DNA from: JAZOXB01 sp040096185
GTDB taxonomy: Bacteria; Bacillota; Clostridia; Oscillospirales; Oscillospiraceae
Assembly (NCBI RefSeq): GCF_040096185.1
Contig: NZ_JBBMFF010000241.1
Location: 1 to 64,000, forward strand
DNA: 64,000 nt
Direction of reading: 5' to 3'
The notes below the pieces were generated by a model that saw nothing but the letters and a program-made list of their open reading frames with translations, did not search any database and was not told where the DNA came from. The first letter of the stretch is position 1; each line of letters begins with the position of its first letter. Position numbers and translations under genes: made by a program. This document shows, piece after piece, positions 1 to 7,368 of the stretch.

Positions 1-136
1 TTCGCCGCCCGCAGGCGGCCAAGGAAGTGAGATCATTTTCTCCGGCGGCATGTACGTCGGAGAAAATACCGCCCAGTCCGCCAGTGTGCGGATCGCCTGC
101 TCCCGGCGGACGATCCGTGCGCGCAGCGGACTGTGA
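1..136 (+). CDS. C-terminal tail of an unidentified protein (5' end outside window)
   Basis: An open frame enters from the left edge (codons begin at base 2) and stops at 134-136. It ends in residues such as SEIIFSGGMYVGENTAQ and a basic C-terminus. A strong hairpin terminator follows 45 bases later, as expected at the end of a plus-strand gene. I do not recognise the family; only about 44 residues are visible. The call rests on the terminator and on the plausible alternation of beta-type residues. Confidence 0.4.
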   Translation, partial: SPPAGGQGSEIIFSGGMYVGENTAQSASVRIACSRRTIRARSGL

Positions 137-180
137 TCCAATCGTCGGGAAAGCCCGAAGGGGTTCCCCGATGGGCAAAA

Positions 181-208
181 AGCCCGGGGCGGAAGCCCCG
201 GGCTTTTG
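181..208. terminator. Bidirectional terminator between the left-edge gene and plsX
   Basis: A perfect 10-bp GC stem (181-190 with 195-204, loop GGAA) is followed by TTT on the plus strand. On the minus strand the same stem is followed by a T-run, so it can end plsX (stop at 217) as well as the left-edge gene. Confidence 0.85.
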
Positions 209-216
209 CTGTATTT

Positions 217-1203
217 TCAGGCCTTCTGCAGCTCGGCCGTGCGGGCGAGCAGGGCCTGCAGGCGCTCGGGAAAGTCCAGCTCGCTCAGCTGCAGGAGCTG
301 GCGGACGGCGTTTGGGATCGTGGCGGCGTTTGCGCTGCCGTGCGCCTTCAGGAAGGGCTTTGGCAGGCCGAGCAGCATGGACGCGCCGTTTGAGGCAAAG
401 TCCAGCTCGGCGGCAATGGTGTCGCCCGCGGCGCGGACGGCGGGATCGGTGCTGGCGCGCAGCCGGGCGGCCGTGAACAGGCCCGTGCCCTCAACGGTCT
501 TCAGCAGCACATTGCCGGAGAAGCCTTCGGCTACGATGACGTCGTACTCGCCGGACAGGGCGTCGCGCGCCTCCATCATGCCGGTGAAGCGGATCGGCAG
601 GCGCTCGAGCAGGTCATAGACCTCGCGGATAAAGTGGCTGCCCTTGCTCTCCTCCACGCCGACGGACAGAAGACCGACGCGCGGCTCCTCCACGCCGCAG
701 CTCTGCATGAGTGCCGTGGCCATCAGGGCAAATTGCTCCATGCGCTCGGGCTTGCAGTCCACGTTTGCGCCGCAGTCGGCAAGGCACAGCCTGCGGCCGG
801 GGACGGACGGCAGGAATGTGGCAAGCGCGGGCGTGCGCACGCCGCGGATGCGCCCGGCATAGGCCACGCCTCCCGCGAGTGCTGCGCCGGTGCTTCCGGC
901 AGTGAGCATGCCGGCAAGCTCCGGGTCGCGCTTCAGGCGCTGCATGCCCTTGACGAGCGTGGAGTCGCGCTTGTGCATGACGGCGTCGATGGGATCGTCG
1001 TGATTTGTGATGATCTCGGATGCGGGCATGAATTCCAGCGCATCCCAATTGCAGGGATATTTTTCCAGCTCCGCACGGAGCATAGCCTCCTCGTCGGGCA
1101 GGACGAGCATGACGTCCGGGACCTCCAGCGTGCAGCGGGCGCAGCCCTCGAGCAGCTGCTCGGGATGGTCGCTGCCAAATACGTCAATCAGAATCTTCTT
1201 CAT
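217..1203 (-). CDS. plsX: Phosphate acyltransferase PlsX
   Basis: 328 residues, the usual PlsX length. PlsX makes acyl-phosphate from acyl-ACP for phosphatidic acid synthesis by PlsY; it is a peripheral membrane enzyme. The N-terminus MKKILIDVFGSD matches the family opening strand, followed by a GSTGAALAGG segment (the family GNTGA-type motif) and VLLKTVEGTG near the C-terminus. The start at 1203 is chosen because homology begins there; longer in-frame starts run into the upstream gene. It overlaps the upstream DUF308 gene by 20 bases, so the three genes down from 2505 form one operon. No fab or acpP genes are adjacent. Confidence 0.9.
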   Translation of the reverse strand: MKKILIDVFGSDHPEQLLEGCARCTLEVPDVMLVLPDEEAMLRAELEKYPCNWDALEFMPASEIITNHDDPIDAVMHKRDSTLVKGMQRLKRDPELAGMLTAGSTGAALAGGVAYAGRIRGVRTPALATFLPSVPGRRLCLADCGANVDCKPERMEQFALMATALMQSCGVEEPRVGLLSVGVEESKGSHFIREVYDLLERLPIRFTGMMEARDALSGEYDVIVAEGFSGNVLLKTVEGTGLFTAARLRASTDPAVRAAGDTIAAELDFASNGASMLLGLPKPFLKAHGSANAATIPNAVRQLLQLSELDFPERLQALLARTAELQKA

Positions 1204-1792
1204 GATCCTCCAGTCCAAACTTTTCGGAAAGATTTTTTTTGCGGGCGCGGACGCGCACTGTGTGCATGGTGATCCAGGCATTCTGTAGCCCGTCGAGCCC
1301 CAGCGCGATGCCGATGGCGACGGACGGCGTGAGGAAGCTGGAATACAGCGCCGAAAGGGCGAACAGGCCGCCGAAGCCGAGCAGCAGGGAGGAGCAGAGA
1401 ATGGCGATCCAGCTCTCCATGCCGAAGCGGCGGGCATCCATCGCGATCTGCAGCTTCAGCAGGGCATCCAGAATAACATAGACGCTCAGCAGCACCGGAA
1501 GTGTCGGCAGAACGCGCTGCGGCAGGAAGGCCAGAAGCCCTGCCAGCAGGGCGCACAGGATGCCGATGGCAAAGTCAAACTGAAAGGCGAGGCGGTAGAG
1601 ATCATTGGAGTAGTAGCCGATCATTTTGGCGGCGCCGGTCAGCAGAAATAAAACGGCAAGCACTGTCCGCTGCAGGGATGTGACCTCCGTGCTGGGCAGG
1701 AAGATCAGCATCAGGCCCGCCAGAAAGATCAGAAACGAGGCGGCCGTATTGGTGATTTTGGCCAGCTTGACCAGATTGTCGTTTTGCTTCAT
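1184..1792 (-). CDS. DUF308/HdeD-type multispanning membrane protein
   Basis: 202 residues with about six hydrophobic segments in the repeated two-helix pattern of the HdeD/DUF308 family, for example SFLIFLAGLMLIFLPS and TVLAVLFLLTGAAKMIGYY. Family function is poorly defined (acid resistance association in enterobacteria). The start ATG at 1792 has an AAGGA ribosome site 9 bases upstream. It overlaps the flavodoxin-like gene by four bases (ATGA-type) and plsX by 20, indicating translational coupling. The C-terminal tail is basic then acidic (ARKKNLSEKFGLEDHEEDSD). Confidence 0.75.
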   Translation of the reverse strand: MKQNDNLVKLAKITNTAASFLIFLAGLMLIFLPSTEVTSLQRTVLAVLFLLTGAAKMIGYYSNDLYRLAFQFDFAIGILCALLAGLLAFLPQRVLPTLPVLLSVYVILDALLKLQIAMDARRFGMESWIAILCSSLLLGFGGLFALSALYSSFLTPSVAIGIALGLDGLQNAWITMHTVRVRARKKNLSEKFGLEDHEEDSD

Positions 1793-2505
1793 GGCTGTTT
1801 GTTCCTTTCCGCACCGCCGCGCCACTGCGCGCGGGCGAGAATTTCATAGACACGGGGATCGACCATCGGCCGCTGCACCCCGGCAAGCGTCTGCTCCGAG
1901 AGCGTTCCCGTTTCGGCATATTCCCGGCCTGCCGCCTCGAAGGCCTGCAGACGGCGGGCCCGCGGCCCGTCCAGCTTTTCCACCGGGAGCAGCTCGCCCT
2001 GCGGGAAAAACAGGGGCGTATAATTCCGGCCGCTGCACAGCCGGTCAAGCTGGGCCAGCAGCGCTTCATACATGGGCGCGGCCTCCGTATAGCCGCATGA
2101 GGAGATGACGACGAGCTTCTTGCGCCGCAGCGCCGGGTCCCGCAGCGTCTGGAACGAACAGTGCCCGCCCTCCGGCGTCTGGCCGTGGTATGGCTCCATC
2201 AGGCTGATCGTCCGATCCAGCAGGGCTTTGAGCTGAGCGGGAAGACCAAAATAATACAGGGGGAAGCTCGCAATCAGCACGTCTGCCCGGCGGAACTGTC
2301 CGACAAAAGCAGAGAAATCGTCCGCGATCGTGCAGGGGGCGCCGCTGCGCCAGCAGGCCATGCAGCCCCGGCAGGGCTCAATGCGGTTTTCTGTCAGGGA
2401 AAACGTCTCAAACGGCCAGCCTGTACCCTGCAGAAAGGCGCGGGAAAGTCGCAGCGTATTGCTGGCAGCGCCGCGCGGGCTGCCATTGAGCAGCAGAGCC
2501 TGCAT
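1789..2505 (-). CDS. Flavodoxin-like NAD(P)H-dependent oxidoreductase
   Basis: 238 residues. The N-terminus MQALLLNGSPRGAASNT is the FMN phosphate-binding loop of the NADPH-dependent FMN reductase / iron-sulfur flavoprotein family. A CRGCMACWRSGAPC segment follows (residues about 45-58), the cysteine pattern seen in that family, then the SFPLYYFGLPAQLKALLDR flavin-site segment. Cytoplasmic electron transfer is likely; the substrate is unknown. The start at 2505 has a perfect AGGAGGAG site. First gene of the operon with DUF308 and plsX. Confidence 0.8.
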   Translation of the reverse strand: MQALLLNGSPRGAASNTLRLSRAFLQGTGWPFETFSLTENRIEPCRGCMACWRSGAPCTIADDFSAFVGQFRRADVLIASFPLYYFGLPAQLKALLDRTISLMEPYHGQTPEGGHCSFQTLRDPALRRKKLVVISSCGYTEAAPMYEALLAQLDRLCSGRNYTPLFFPQGELLPVEKLDGPRARRLQAFEAAGREYAETGTLSEQTLAGVQRPMVDPRVYEILARAQWRGGAERNKQP

Positions 2506-2637
2506 GTTGATCTCCTCCTGTGTTCTGCGAGACTCAAAAAACCACCCCTATAGCATAGCGGGTCAGCCTCTGCTAGTCATCATTCATTCCCGGAGCGATG
2601 TGCAAAATCCATACACTCCGGGATATTTGTATGGCAT

Positions 2638-3207
2638 TCAGGTGCGCGGATGAGCGGCGCTGAATTCCAGCGCATGGCGCACCGTGCCCTCGAACAGCTG
2701 GGCGACGCGGCGAAGCTCTGCCTCGAGCGCAACGTCGGAGCGGCCCGTCAGCCATTCCTCCAGCAGGCCGTAGAGGGCGTGGCAGCAGATGTCGCAGATG
2801 AGCTTGCGGTCCTGCTGGCTGTAGTCCAGATCGCGGACGTTTTGCTCGATATAGCGGTCCGACAGCTCGGAGATGACCTTGCTGAGGTAGACGCGCATGG
2901 CGTCCTGACATTTCGACTGGAAAATATGACGGCCGATCTGCGGCGAATCGGTGAGAAAGCTGAGCATATCGAGCAGCATGGTCTCCCATGAGGCCCCGCC
3001 TGCGGGGACGGACAGCGCCCGCTCGATCTCGGACTCTAGCACGTCGCTCAGCAGATCGTAGATGTCTTCGTAATGATAATAAAAGGTATTGCGCGTCAGC
3101 CCGCAGTCCTCGACGATATCGCGGACGGTGATCTTATCCAGCGGCTTGACGGCCAGAAGCGCCCGGAACGACTCGGTGATGGCGCGTTTTGTGATCTGCT
3201 GTTTCAT
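2638..3207 (-). CDS. TetR/AcrR-family transcriptional regulator
   Basis: 189 residues. The N-terminal helix-turn-helix is seen in ITESFRALLAVKPLDKIT, then VRDIVEDCGLTRNTFYYHY, the classic TetR recognition helix. The C-terminal ligand domain resembles the DhaS-like subgroup. The start at 3207 is preceded by GGAAAGGAG; upstream in-frame codons lie in the leader. A TTGAAA-17-TACACT promoter sits upstream. The target is unknown; the divergent lysis-like cassette at 3383 and the flavodoxin operon at 2505 are the nearest candidates. Confidence 0.85.
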   Translation of the reverse strand: MKQQITKRAITESFRALLAVKPLDKITVRDIVEDCGLTRNTFYYHYEDIYDLLSDVLESEIERALSVPAGGASWETMLLDMLSFLTDSPQIGRHIFQSKCQDAMRVYLSKVISELSDRYIEQNVRDLDYSQQDRKLICDICCHALYGLLEEWLTGRSDVALEAELRRVAQLFEGTVRHALEFSAAHPRT

Positions 3208-3275
3208 CCGGACTCTCCTTTCCGTGCCGCGCGGCTTCGGGCTGCGACGGCAAGTTTCTGCATTCGACAGCATTC

Positions 3276-3304
3276 AGTGTAGCACATGAATTAAAATTTT
3301 TCAA
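3276..3304 (-). promoter_or_regulatory. Sigma-A promoter of the TetR gene
   Basis: Read on the minus strand: TTGAAA (3304-3299), 17-base spacer, TACACT (3281-3276), about 70 bases before the TetR start. Confidence 0.75.
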
Positions 3305-3382
3305 CTTCGGCAGGAAAAAACAACATTTTCCGTTAAGAATTCACCGGCTGCGCGGTATGGGTGAAAGGAGGTATACAGCAAC

Positions 3383-3604
3383 ATGGAACAAGACGTTCTC
3401 ATCGCGCTGCTGTCGCTGGCCGGAACGCTGACAGGCACCCTCGGCGGGATCCTGACCTCGGCCCGGCTGACAAATTATCGGATCGAGCAGCTCGAGAAAA
3501 AAGTGGACCGTCACAACGGCTTCGGAGAGCGCATCCCGGTCCTGGAGGATCGGGTCACGGCGATCTCGCACAGAATGGACTGCCTGGAAGGGGGGAAGAC
3601 ATGA
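3383..3604 (+). CDS. Small XhlA/hemolysin-like membrane-anchored coiled-coil protein
   Basis: 73 residues. One N-terminal hydrophobic segment (LIALLSLAGTLTGTLGGIL) is followed by a heptad-type coiled coil (YRIEQLEKKVDRH, IPVLEDRVTAISHRMDCLE). Phage proteins with this layout (XhlA type) sit in lysis cassettes with a holin and an amidase, exactly the order here. A strong AAAGGAGG site precedes the ATG. The stop overlaps the next ATG. Could be a domesticated phage remnant. Confidence 0.65.
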   Translation: MEQDVLIALLSLAGTLTGTLGGILTSARLTNYRIEQLEKKVDRHNGFGERIPVLEDRVTAISHRMDCLEGGKT

Positions 3605-3780
3605 AGGATCGGTTATCCGCTTTGCTGACGGTCAAGTCGCTCGTCACGGTGACGCTGACGGGGGTCTTTGCCGCGCTTGCGCTGCAGCGGTGTGTCTCGG
3701 CGCAGGAATTTCTGACCGTGTTTACGGTCGTCATCAGCTTTTATTTCGGAACACAGCATGAAAGGAGCAATGCAGCATGA
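3601..3780 (+). CDS. Small holin-like membrane protein
   Basis: 59 residues, overlapping both neighbours (ATGA-type at 3601 and at 3777). It has hydrophobic segments SLVTVTLTGVFAALAL and FLTVFTVVISFYFGTQ. The FYFGTQ ending is common in small phage holin-like proteins of Firmicutes that precede amidases. Likely forms a membrane lesion or export path for the following amidase; this is inferred from layout, not from a recognised catalytic motif. Confidence 0.6.
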   Translation: MKDRLSALLTVKSLVTVTLTGVFAALALQRCVSAQEFLTVFTVVISFYFGTQHERSNAA

Positions 3781-4565
3781 AAATTTGTCTCGATGCCGGC
3801 CATGGGACCGGCCAGAATCAAAGCCCCGCACGGTGCGGCTACTTTGAGGGCGACCGGATGTTTACGCTGCAGCGCCTGCTGCAGCAGGAGCTGGAGGCCT
3901 ACGGCGTGACCGTGGTCTGCACGCGCGCCGCGCGGCAGGACGACCCGCCGCTCTATACCCGCGCGCTGGCGGCGAAGGACTGCGATCTGTTCCTCAGCCT
4001 GCACAGCAACGCAGCGGGAAACGGGGTCTGCGAAAGCGTGGACTATCCCGTCGTCTTTTATCCGGTCAGCGGGAAGGGGATCGGGCTGGCTGCCGAGCTG
4101 GCGGAGTGCATCCATAAGACGATGGGAACGCTGCAGCCCGCGCAGACGCGCGTCCGCTGGAACAGCGCGCACAACGCCGATTATTACGGGGTCATCCGCT
4201 TCACGGCAGCCTTCGGCGTGACGGGGATGATCCTGGAGCACAGCTTCCACACGAACACGCGCATGACGACCTGGCTGCTGGACGACGAAAATCTCAAGCG
4301 GCTGGCAGCTGCGGAGGCGGCCGCCATCGCTGAGCACTACGGCCTGAAAAAGACCGCAGACGAGCCGCAGCGGGCGGAGACGGTGTGCTATCATCTGCTC
4401 TCCGACGTGCCGCAGGGCGATTACCGCACCGTGCTGGACAAGCTGATCGCGGCGGACATCCTGCGCGGCCGCAGCGGAACGGGAGAGGAGCGGGTGCTGG
4501 ACCTGACGGAGGACAGCGTCCGGCTTCTCGTTCTGCTGGACCGCGCAGGTGCGTTCGGGAGTTGA
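3777..4565 (+). CDS. N-acetylmuramoyl-L-alanine amidase (Amidase_3), phage-endolysin type
   Basis: 262 residues. The zinc-amidase core runs from the first residues: KICLDAGHG (His9), EGDRMF (Glu24), LSLHSNA (His76) and the catalytic ILEHSFHTN (Glu154). It cleaves the lactyl-alanine bond of peptidoglycan. There is no signal peptide, as in endolysins that need a holin. The C-terminal ~70 residues are a separate helical region of unknown role. Translationally coupled to the holin-like gene. No other phage genes surround it, so it looks like an isolated lysis module. Confidence 0.85.
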   Translation: MKICLDAGHGTGQNQSPARCGYFEGDRMFTLQRLLQQELEAYGVTVVCTRAARQDDPPLYTRALAAKDCDLFLSLHSNAAGNGVCESVDYPVVFYPVSGKGIGLAAELAECIHKTMGTLQPAQTRVRWNSAHNADYYGVIRFTAAFGVTGMILEHSFHTNTRMTTWLLDDENLKRLAAAEAAAIAEHYGLKKTADEPQRAETVCYHLLSDVPQGDYRTVLDKLIAADILRGRSGTGEERVLDLTEDSVRLLVLLDRAGAFGS

Positions 4566-4627
4566 CAGCGGGCCAAAGCCGCTGTAAAATCAGAAACAGA
4601 AAGCAGAAAGAAAGCGGAGGAAACTGC

Positions 4628-5200
4628 ATGGAACGGATCGAGGAACAGCTGCGGGCCTATCGCCCGTGGAACGAGCAGGAGGAGGCGGACTGCGCGGAGC
4701 TGCTGCGACGGCTCGGGCAGGGGGAGGACCTGTGGACGCGGGAGAACCGCTCGGCCCACCTGACGGCCTCCGGCTGGATCGTCAGCCCGGAGCGCGACCG
4801 TGTGCTCATGGCCTATCACAATCTCTATGACTCCTGGTCCTGGCTCGGCGGCCATGCCGACGGCGACCATGATCTTCTGGCTGTCGCTCTGCGGGAGACG
4901 CAGGAGGAGAGCGGGCTTTCCGCTGTGCGCGCCGTCAGCCCGGAGCTGTTCTCCGTGGAGATCCTGACTGTGGACGGGCACGAAAAGCGCGGGCACTATG
5001 TGCCGTCTCACCTGCACCTGAACGTGACATATCTGCTGGAGGCGGACCCGGCGCTGCCCATCCGCTGCAAGCCGGATGAGAACAGCCGCGTGGGCTGGTT
5101 CGGCCTGGATGAGGCCGTGGCGGCCTCGTCGGAGCCGTGGTTCCGCGAGCGCATCTATTCCAAGCTCAATGCCAAGCTCTGCGCGGGCTGGCCCAAATAA
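4628..5200 (+). CDS. NUDIX hydrolase
   Basis: 190 residues. The Nudix box lies at about residues 77-99: GGHADGD, then LRETQEESG. The REtxEExG core is intact, but the first glutamate of the consensus is replaced by His, so metal binding may differ. It resembles the isopentenyl-PP-isomerase-like/NUDIX subgroup with a long N-terminal helix region. The start at 4628 follows AAAGCGGAGG. It is separated from the amidase by 62 bases and ends at its own terminator. Substrate unknown. Confidence 0.85.
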   Translation: MERIEEQLRAYRPWNEQEEADCAELLRRLGQGEDLWTRENRSAHLTASGWIVSPERDRVLMAYHNLYDSWSWLGGHADGDHDLLAVALRETQEESGLSAVRAVSPELFSVEILTVDGHEKRGHYVPSHLHLNVTYLLEADPALPIRCKPDENSRVGWFGLDEAVAASSEPWFRERIYSKLNAKLCAGWPK

Positions 5201-5215
5201 ATACGGAAAACAATG

Positions 5216-5249
5216 CGGCAGAGGCGAAAAGGCCCCTGCCGATTTTTTA
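5216..5249 (+). terminator. Rho-independent terminator after the NUDIX gene
   Basis: Stem CGGCAG/CTGCCG (5216-5221 with 5236-5241) with an inner GGC/GCC pairing, followed by ATTTTTTAT. Confidence 0.8.
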
Positions 5250-5310
5250 TGCTTCTGTGCCTTACAGCCTGCCGAGCGGCACGGCGAGCCCCGTTCGAGT
5301 CGGGTGCGGT

Positions 5311-6927
5311 TTAGCCCCACATTGCGGAGAGCGTGGGAATGATCTGCTTTTTACGGGACATGACGCCCGGCAAAAACACGACGTTGTTCTTGGCCTCGCT
5401 GGAGAAGGCCTGCTGGATCGTCTCCTCGTCGCCAAGGTAGATGAGCTGCGTGCCTTCAAGCAGCACGTCCGTCAGCATGAGCAGCATCAGGCTGTAGTGC
5501 CGCTCCTGCATGGTCTGGCCCATGATTTCCAGAAATTCCTGCTTGCGCTCGAGGATGTGCGCGGAATTCACGCAGGTGATCTGGCCGACGCCGAGATCGT
5601 GGCCCGCGATGTGGAAATCCTTGAAGTCCGTGAACAGCAGCTCCTCCGGCGTCTTGTCATCCGACCACGAGGCGGAGAAGATCTGCTGGCCCAGCTCCTC
5701 GAGCGAGACGTTGGCGATGCGCGCCATGCGCTCGGCCATACTGCGGTCGCGCTGGGTGCAGGTGGGGGACTTGAACATGACGGTATCCGAGACGATGGCG
5801 GCTGCCATCATGCCTGCGAGCTTTTCCGAGGGCATGAGGCCCTTTTCCTGATACATCGTGGCGATGATGGTCGTGGTGCTGCCGACCGGCTCGTTGCGGA
5901 AATAGATGGGATTGCCCGTCTGGATGTCCGCAAGGCGGTGATGATCGATGATCTCCAGAATTTCCGCCTGATCGAGGCCGGGTACGGACTGGGCCGCCTC
6001 GTTGTGATCGACGAGCACGACACGCTTGCGCTTCGGGCGGATCAGATGGTAACGGGAGAGCGTGCCGACGACGCGGTCGTTTTCATCCAGAATGGGATAG
6101 CAGCGGTAGCGGCTTTTCAGCATACCCTCGCGGACGTCGTCGACAAAGTCGTCGAGATGGAAGCACTCGAGGTCCTTCGTGCGGCAGATGCGGCTGATGG
6201 GCAGTGACTGATACAGCAGGCGGACGGCGCGGTAGGCATCGAACGGCGTGGAGATGATGACGGTGTCCGTCGGCGCGTTGCGGAGCTGCTCGTCCAGCTC
6301 GGCCTGACAGACGATGACGCAGCGGGCGTGCTGCTCGATGGCGCGACGCACCATGTCCGGCTGGTGGCCGCAGACGATGATGCTGCCGCTGCCGGAGAAC
6401 AGCAGATTGTCACAGCTCTGCGGCAGGGCGATGCACACGTCGCCGCTGATGGAATCCACAAGATCGCCCGCTTCGTTCAGAATACGGCCCTCGAGCACGC
6501 TGAGCACATTGAACAGCGGAACGGCGTCGATGTGCGGATGCTCGATGGACTGCATGTCGCTGGCGGCGATGTCGCCGGAGGAGAGCATGCCGAACAGTGT
6601 GCCGTCCTCATTTGTGATGGGCAGGGCGGCGATGGACGTGTCCGTCGATAGAGCAGCCCACGCGCGGCTGATGGTCACACCGGAGGAAAGCGCGGGCGGC
6701 GTGTCATAGTCGAGGTCGCGCACCTGCGTGCGCATGGTCTTGATCCAGACCGGGGCAGGGAAGCCGAAGCGGTCGAGCACGAGCTGCGTCTCGTCGCTGA
6801 CGTGGCCGAGACGGGCGGCGCGGTACTCCCGGTCGCCGAGTGCATTGCGCAGCGCGGCGTAGGCCATGGCGGAGACGATGGAGTCGGTATCCGGATTCCG
6901 ATGGCCGGTGACGTAAATGGGATCCAT
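5311..6927 (-). CDS. ppaC: Manganese-dependent inorganic pyrophosphatase with CBS and DRTGG domains
   Basis: 538 residues; the core family II enzyme is about 310, and the excess is the regulatory insert. The DHH-type catalytic half has GHRNPDTDSIVSA at the N-terminus, with VLVDHNEAAQS and IDHHRLADI after the insert. The insert (about residues 70-300) holds two CBS motifs around a DRTGG domain, the arrangement that gives adenine-nucleotide control in clostridial enzymes. The DHHA2 domain is C-terminal. Hydrolyses pyrophosphate in the cytoplasm. The start at 6927 follows GGAGGCTGCCC. Monocistronic, with its own promoter. Confidence 0.95.
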   Translation of the reverse strand: MDPIYVTGHRNPDTDSIVSAMAYAALRNALGDREYRAARLGHVSDETQLVLDRFGFPAPVWIKTMRTQVRDLDYDTPPALSSGVTISRAWAALSTDTSIAALPITNEDGTLFGMLSSGDIAASDMQSIEHPHIDAVPLFNVLSVLEGRILNEAGDLVDSISGDVCIALPQSCDNLLFSGSGSIIVCGHQPDMVRRAIEQHARCVIVCQAELDEQLRNAPTDTVIISTPFDAYRAVRLLYQSLPISRICRTKDLECFHLDDFVDDVREGMLKSRYRCYPILDENDRVVGTLSRYHLIRPKRKRVVLVDHNEAAQSVPGLDQAEILEIIDHHRLADIQTGNPIYFRNEPVGSTTTIIATMYQEKGLMPSEKLAGMMAAAIVSDTVMFKSPTCTQRDRSMAERMARIANVSLEELGQQIFSASWSDDKTPEELLFTDFKDFHIAGHDLGVGQITCVNSAHILERKQEFLEIMGQTMQERHYSLMLLMLTDVLLEGTQLIYLGDEETIQQAFSSEAKNNVVFLPGVMSRKKQIIPTLSAMWG

Positions 6928-6983
6928 GGGCAGCCTCCTTCGGCAGCGCAGCTGCGCCGCCGTTCATTTTCTATTATAGTATT

Positions 6984-7012
6984 ATCCTACCCCGATTTCG
7001 GCGTTCTGTCAA
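6984..7012 (-). promoter_or_regulatory. Promoter of ppaC
   Basis: Minus strand TTGACA (7012-7007), 17-base spacer, TAGGAT (6989-6984), about 57 bases before the start codon. Confidence 0.65.
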
Positions 7013-7241
7013 TGTCGGAATGCGGCTTTTTCCCGTTTCGATGGTCTGAATATGATGAAAACGTTTGCAAAATGTAGGTAAGCAGTACACATGGCAGTAT
7101 TGCATGAAATCATGCAGGTTATGCTGATATTACGGCATATGAAAGGATAATCATGCGGGAAACCGTGAAAGAATTCCTGCAAGTATGCACGACGAGCAAA
7201 AAGCATAAGGAAATATATTCAAATTTTAGCGCATTTTTATC

Positions 7242-7270
7242 TTGACTGCACTTTGCGGCACTGCTACAAT
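7242..7270 (+). promoter_or_regulatory. Promoter of the subtilase / surface-protein operon
   Basis: TTGACT (7242-7247), 17-base spacer, TACAAT (7265-7270), 98 bases before the subtilase start. The rest of the 6928-7368 gap is visibly AT-richer than its surroundings, and I saw no gene in it. Confidence 0.8.
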
Positions 7271-7287
7271 AAAGTATGGCCTAACGT

Positions 7288-7331
7288 CCGGTTTATCGAA
7301 AAGGGCCTGCGGGACCTTTTCGGCAAGCCGG
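7288..7331 (+). promoter_or_regulatory. Leader hairpin upstream of the subtilase
   Basis: Two stacked stems in the 5' untranslated region: outer CCGGTTT/AAGCCGG (7288-7294 with 7325-7331) and inner CGAAAAGG/CCTTTTCG (7297-7304 with 7315-7322). No T-run follows, so it is not a simple terminator. It might stabilise the mRNA or bind a regulator. I cannot match it to a known riboswitch. Confidence 0.45.
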
Positions 7332-7368
7332 GCGTATTGTCATAACAAAAGAAAGGAAGGTTGATTCG

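Noticed and set aside
2587..2624. Terminator after the TetR gene
   Set aside because: TCCCGGAG/CTCCGGGA stem exists but has a large loop and no T-run on the minus strand, so termination is not supported.
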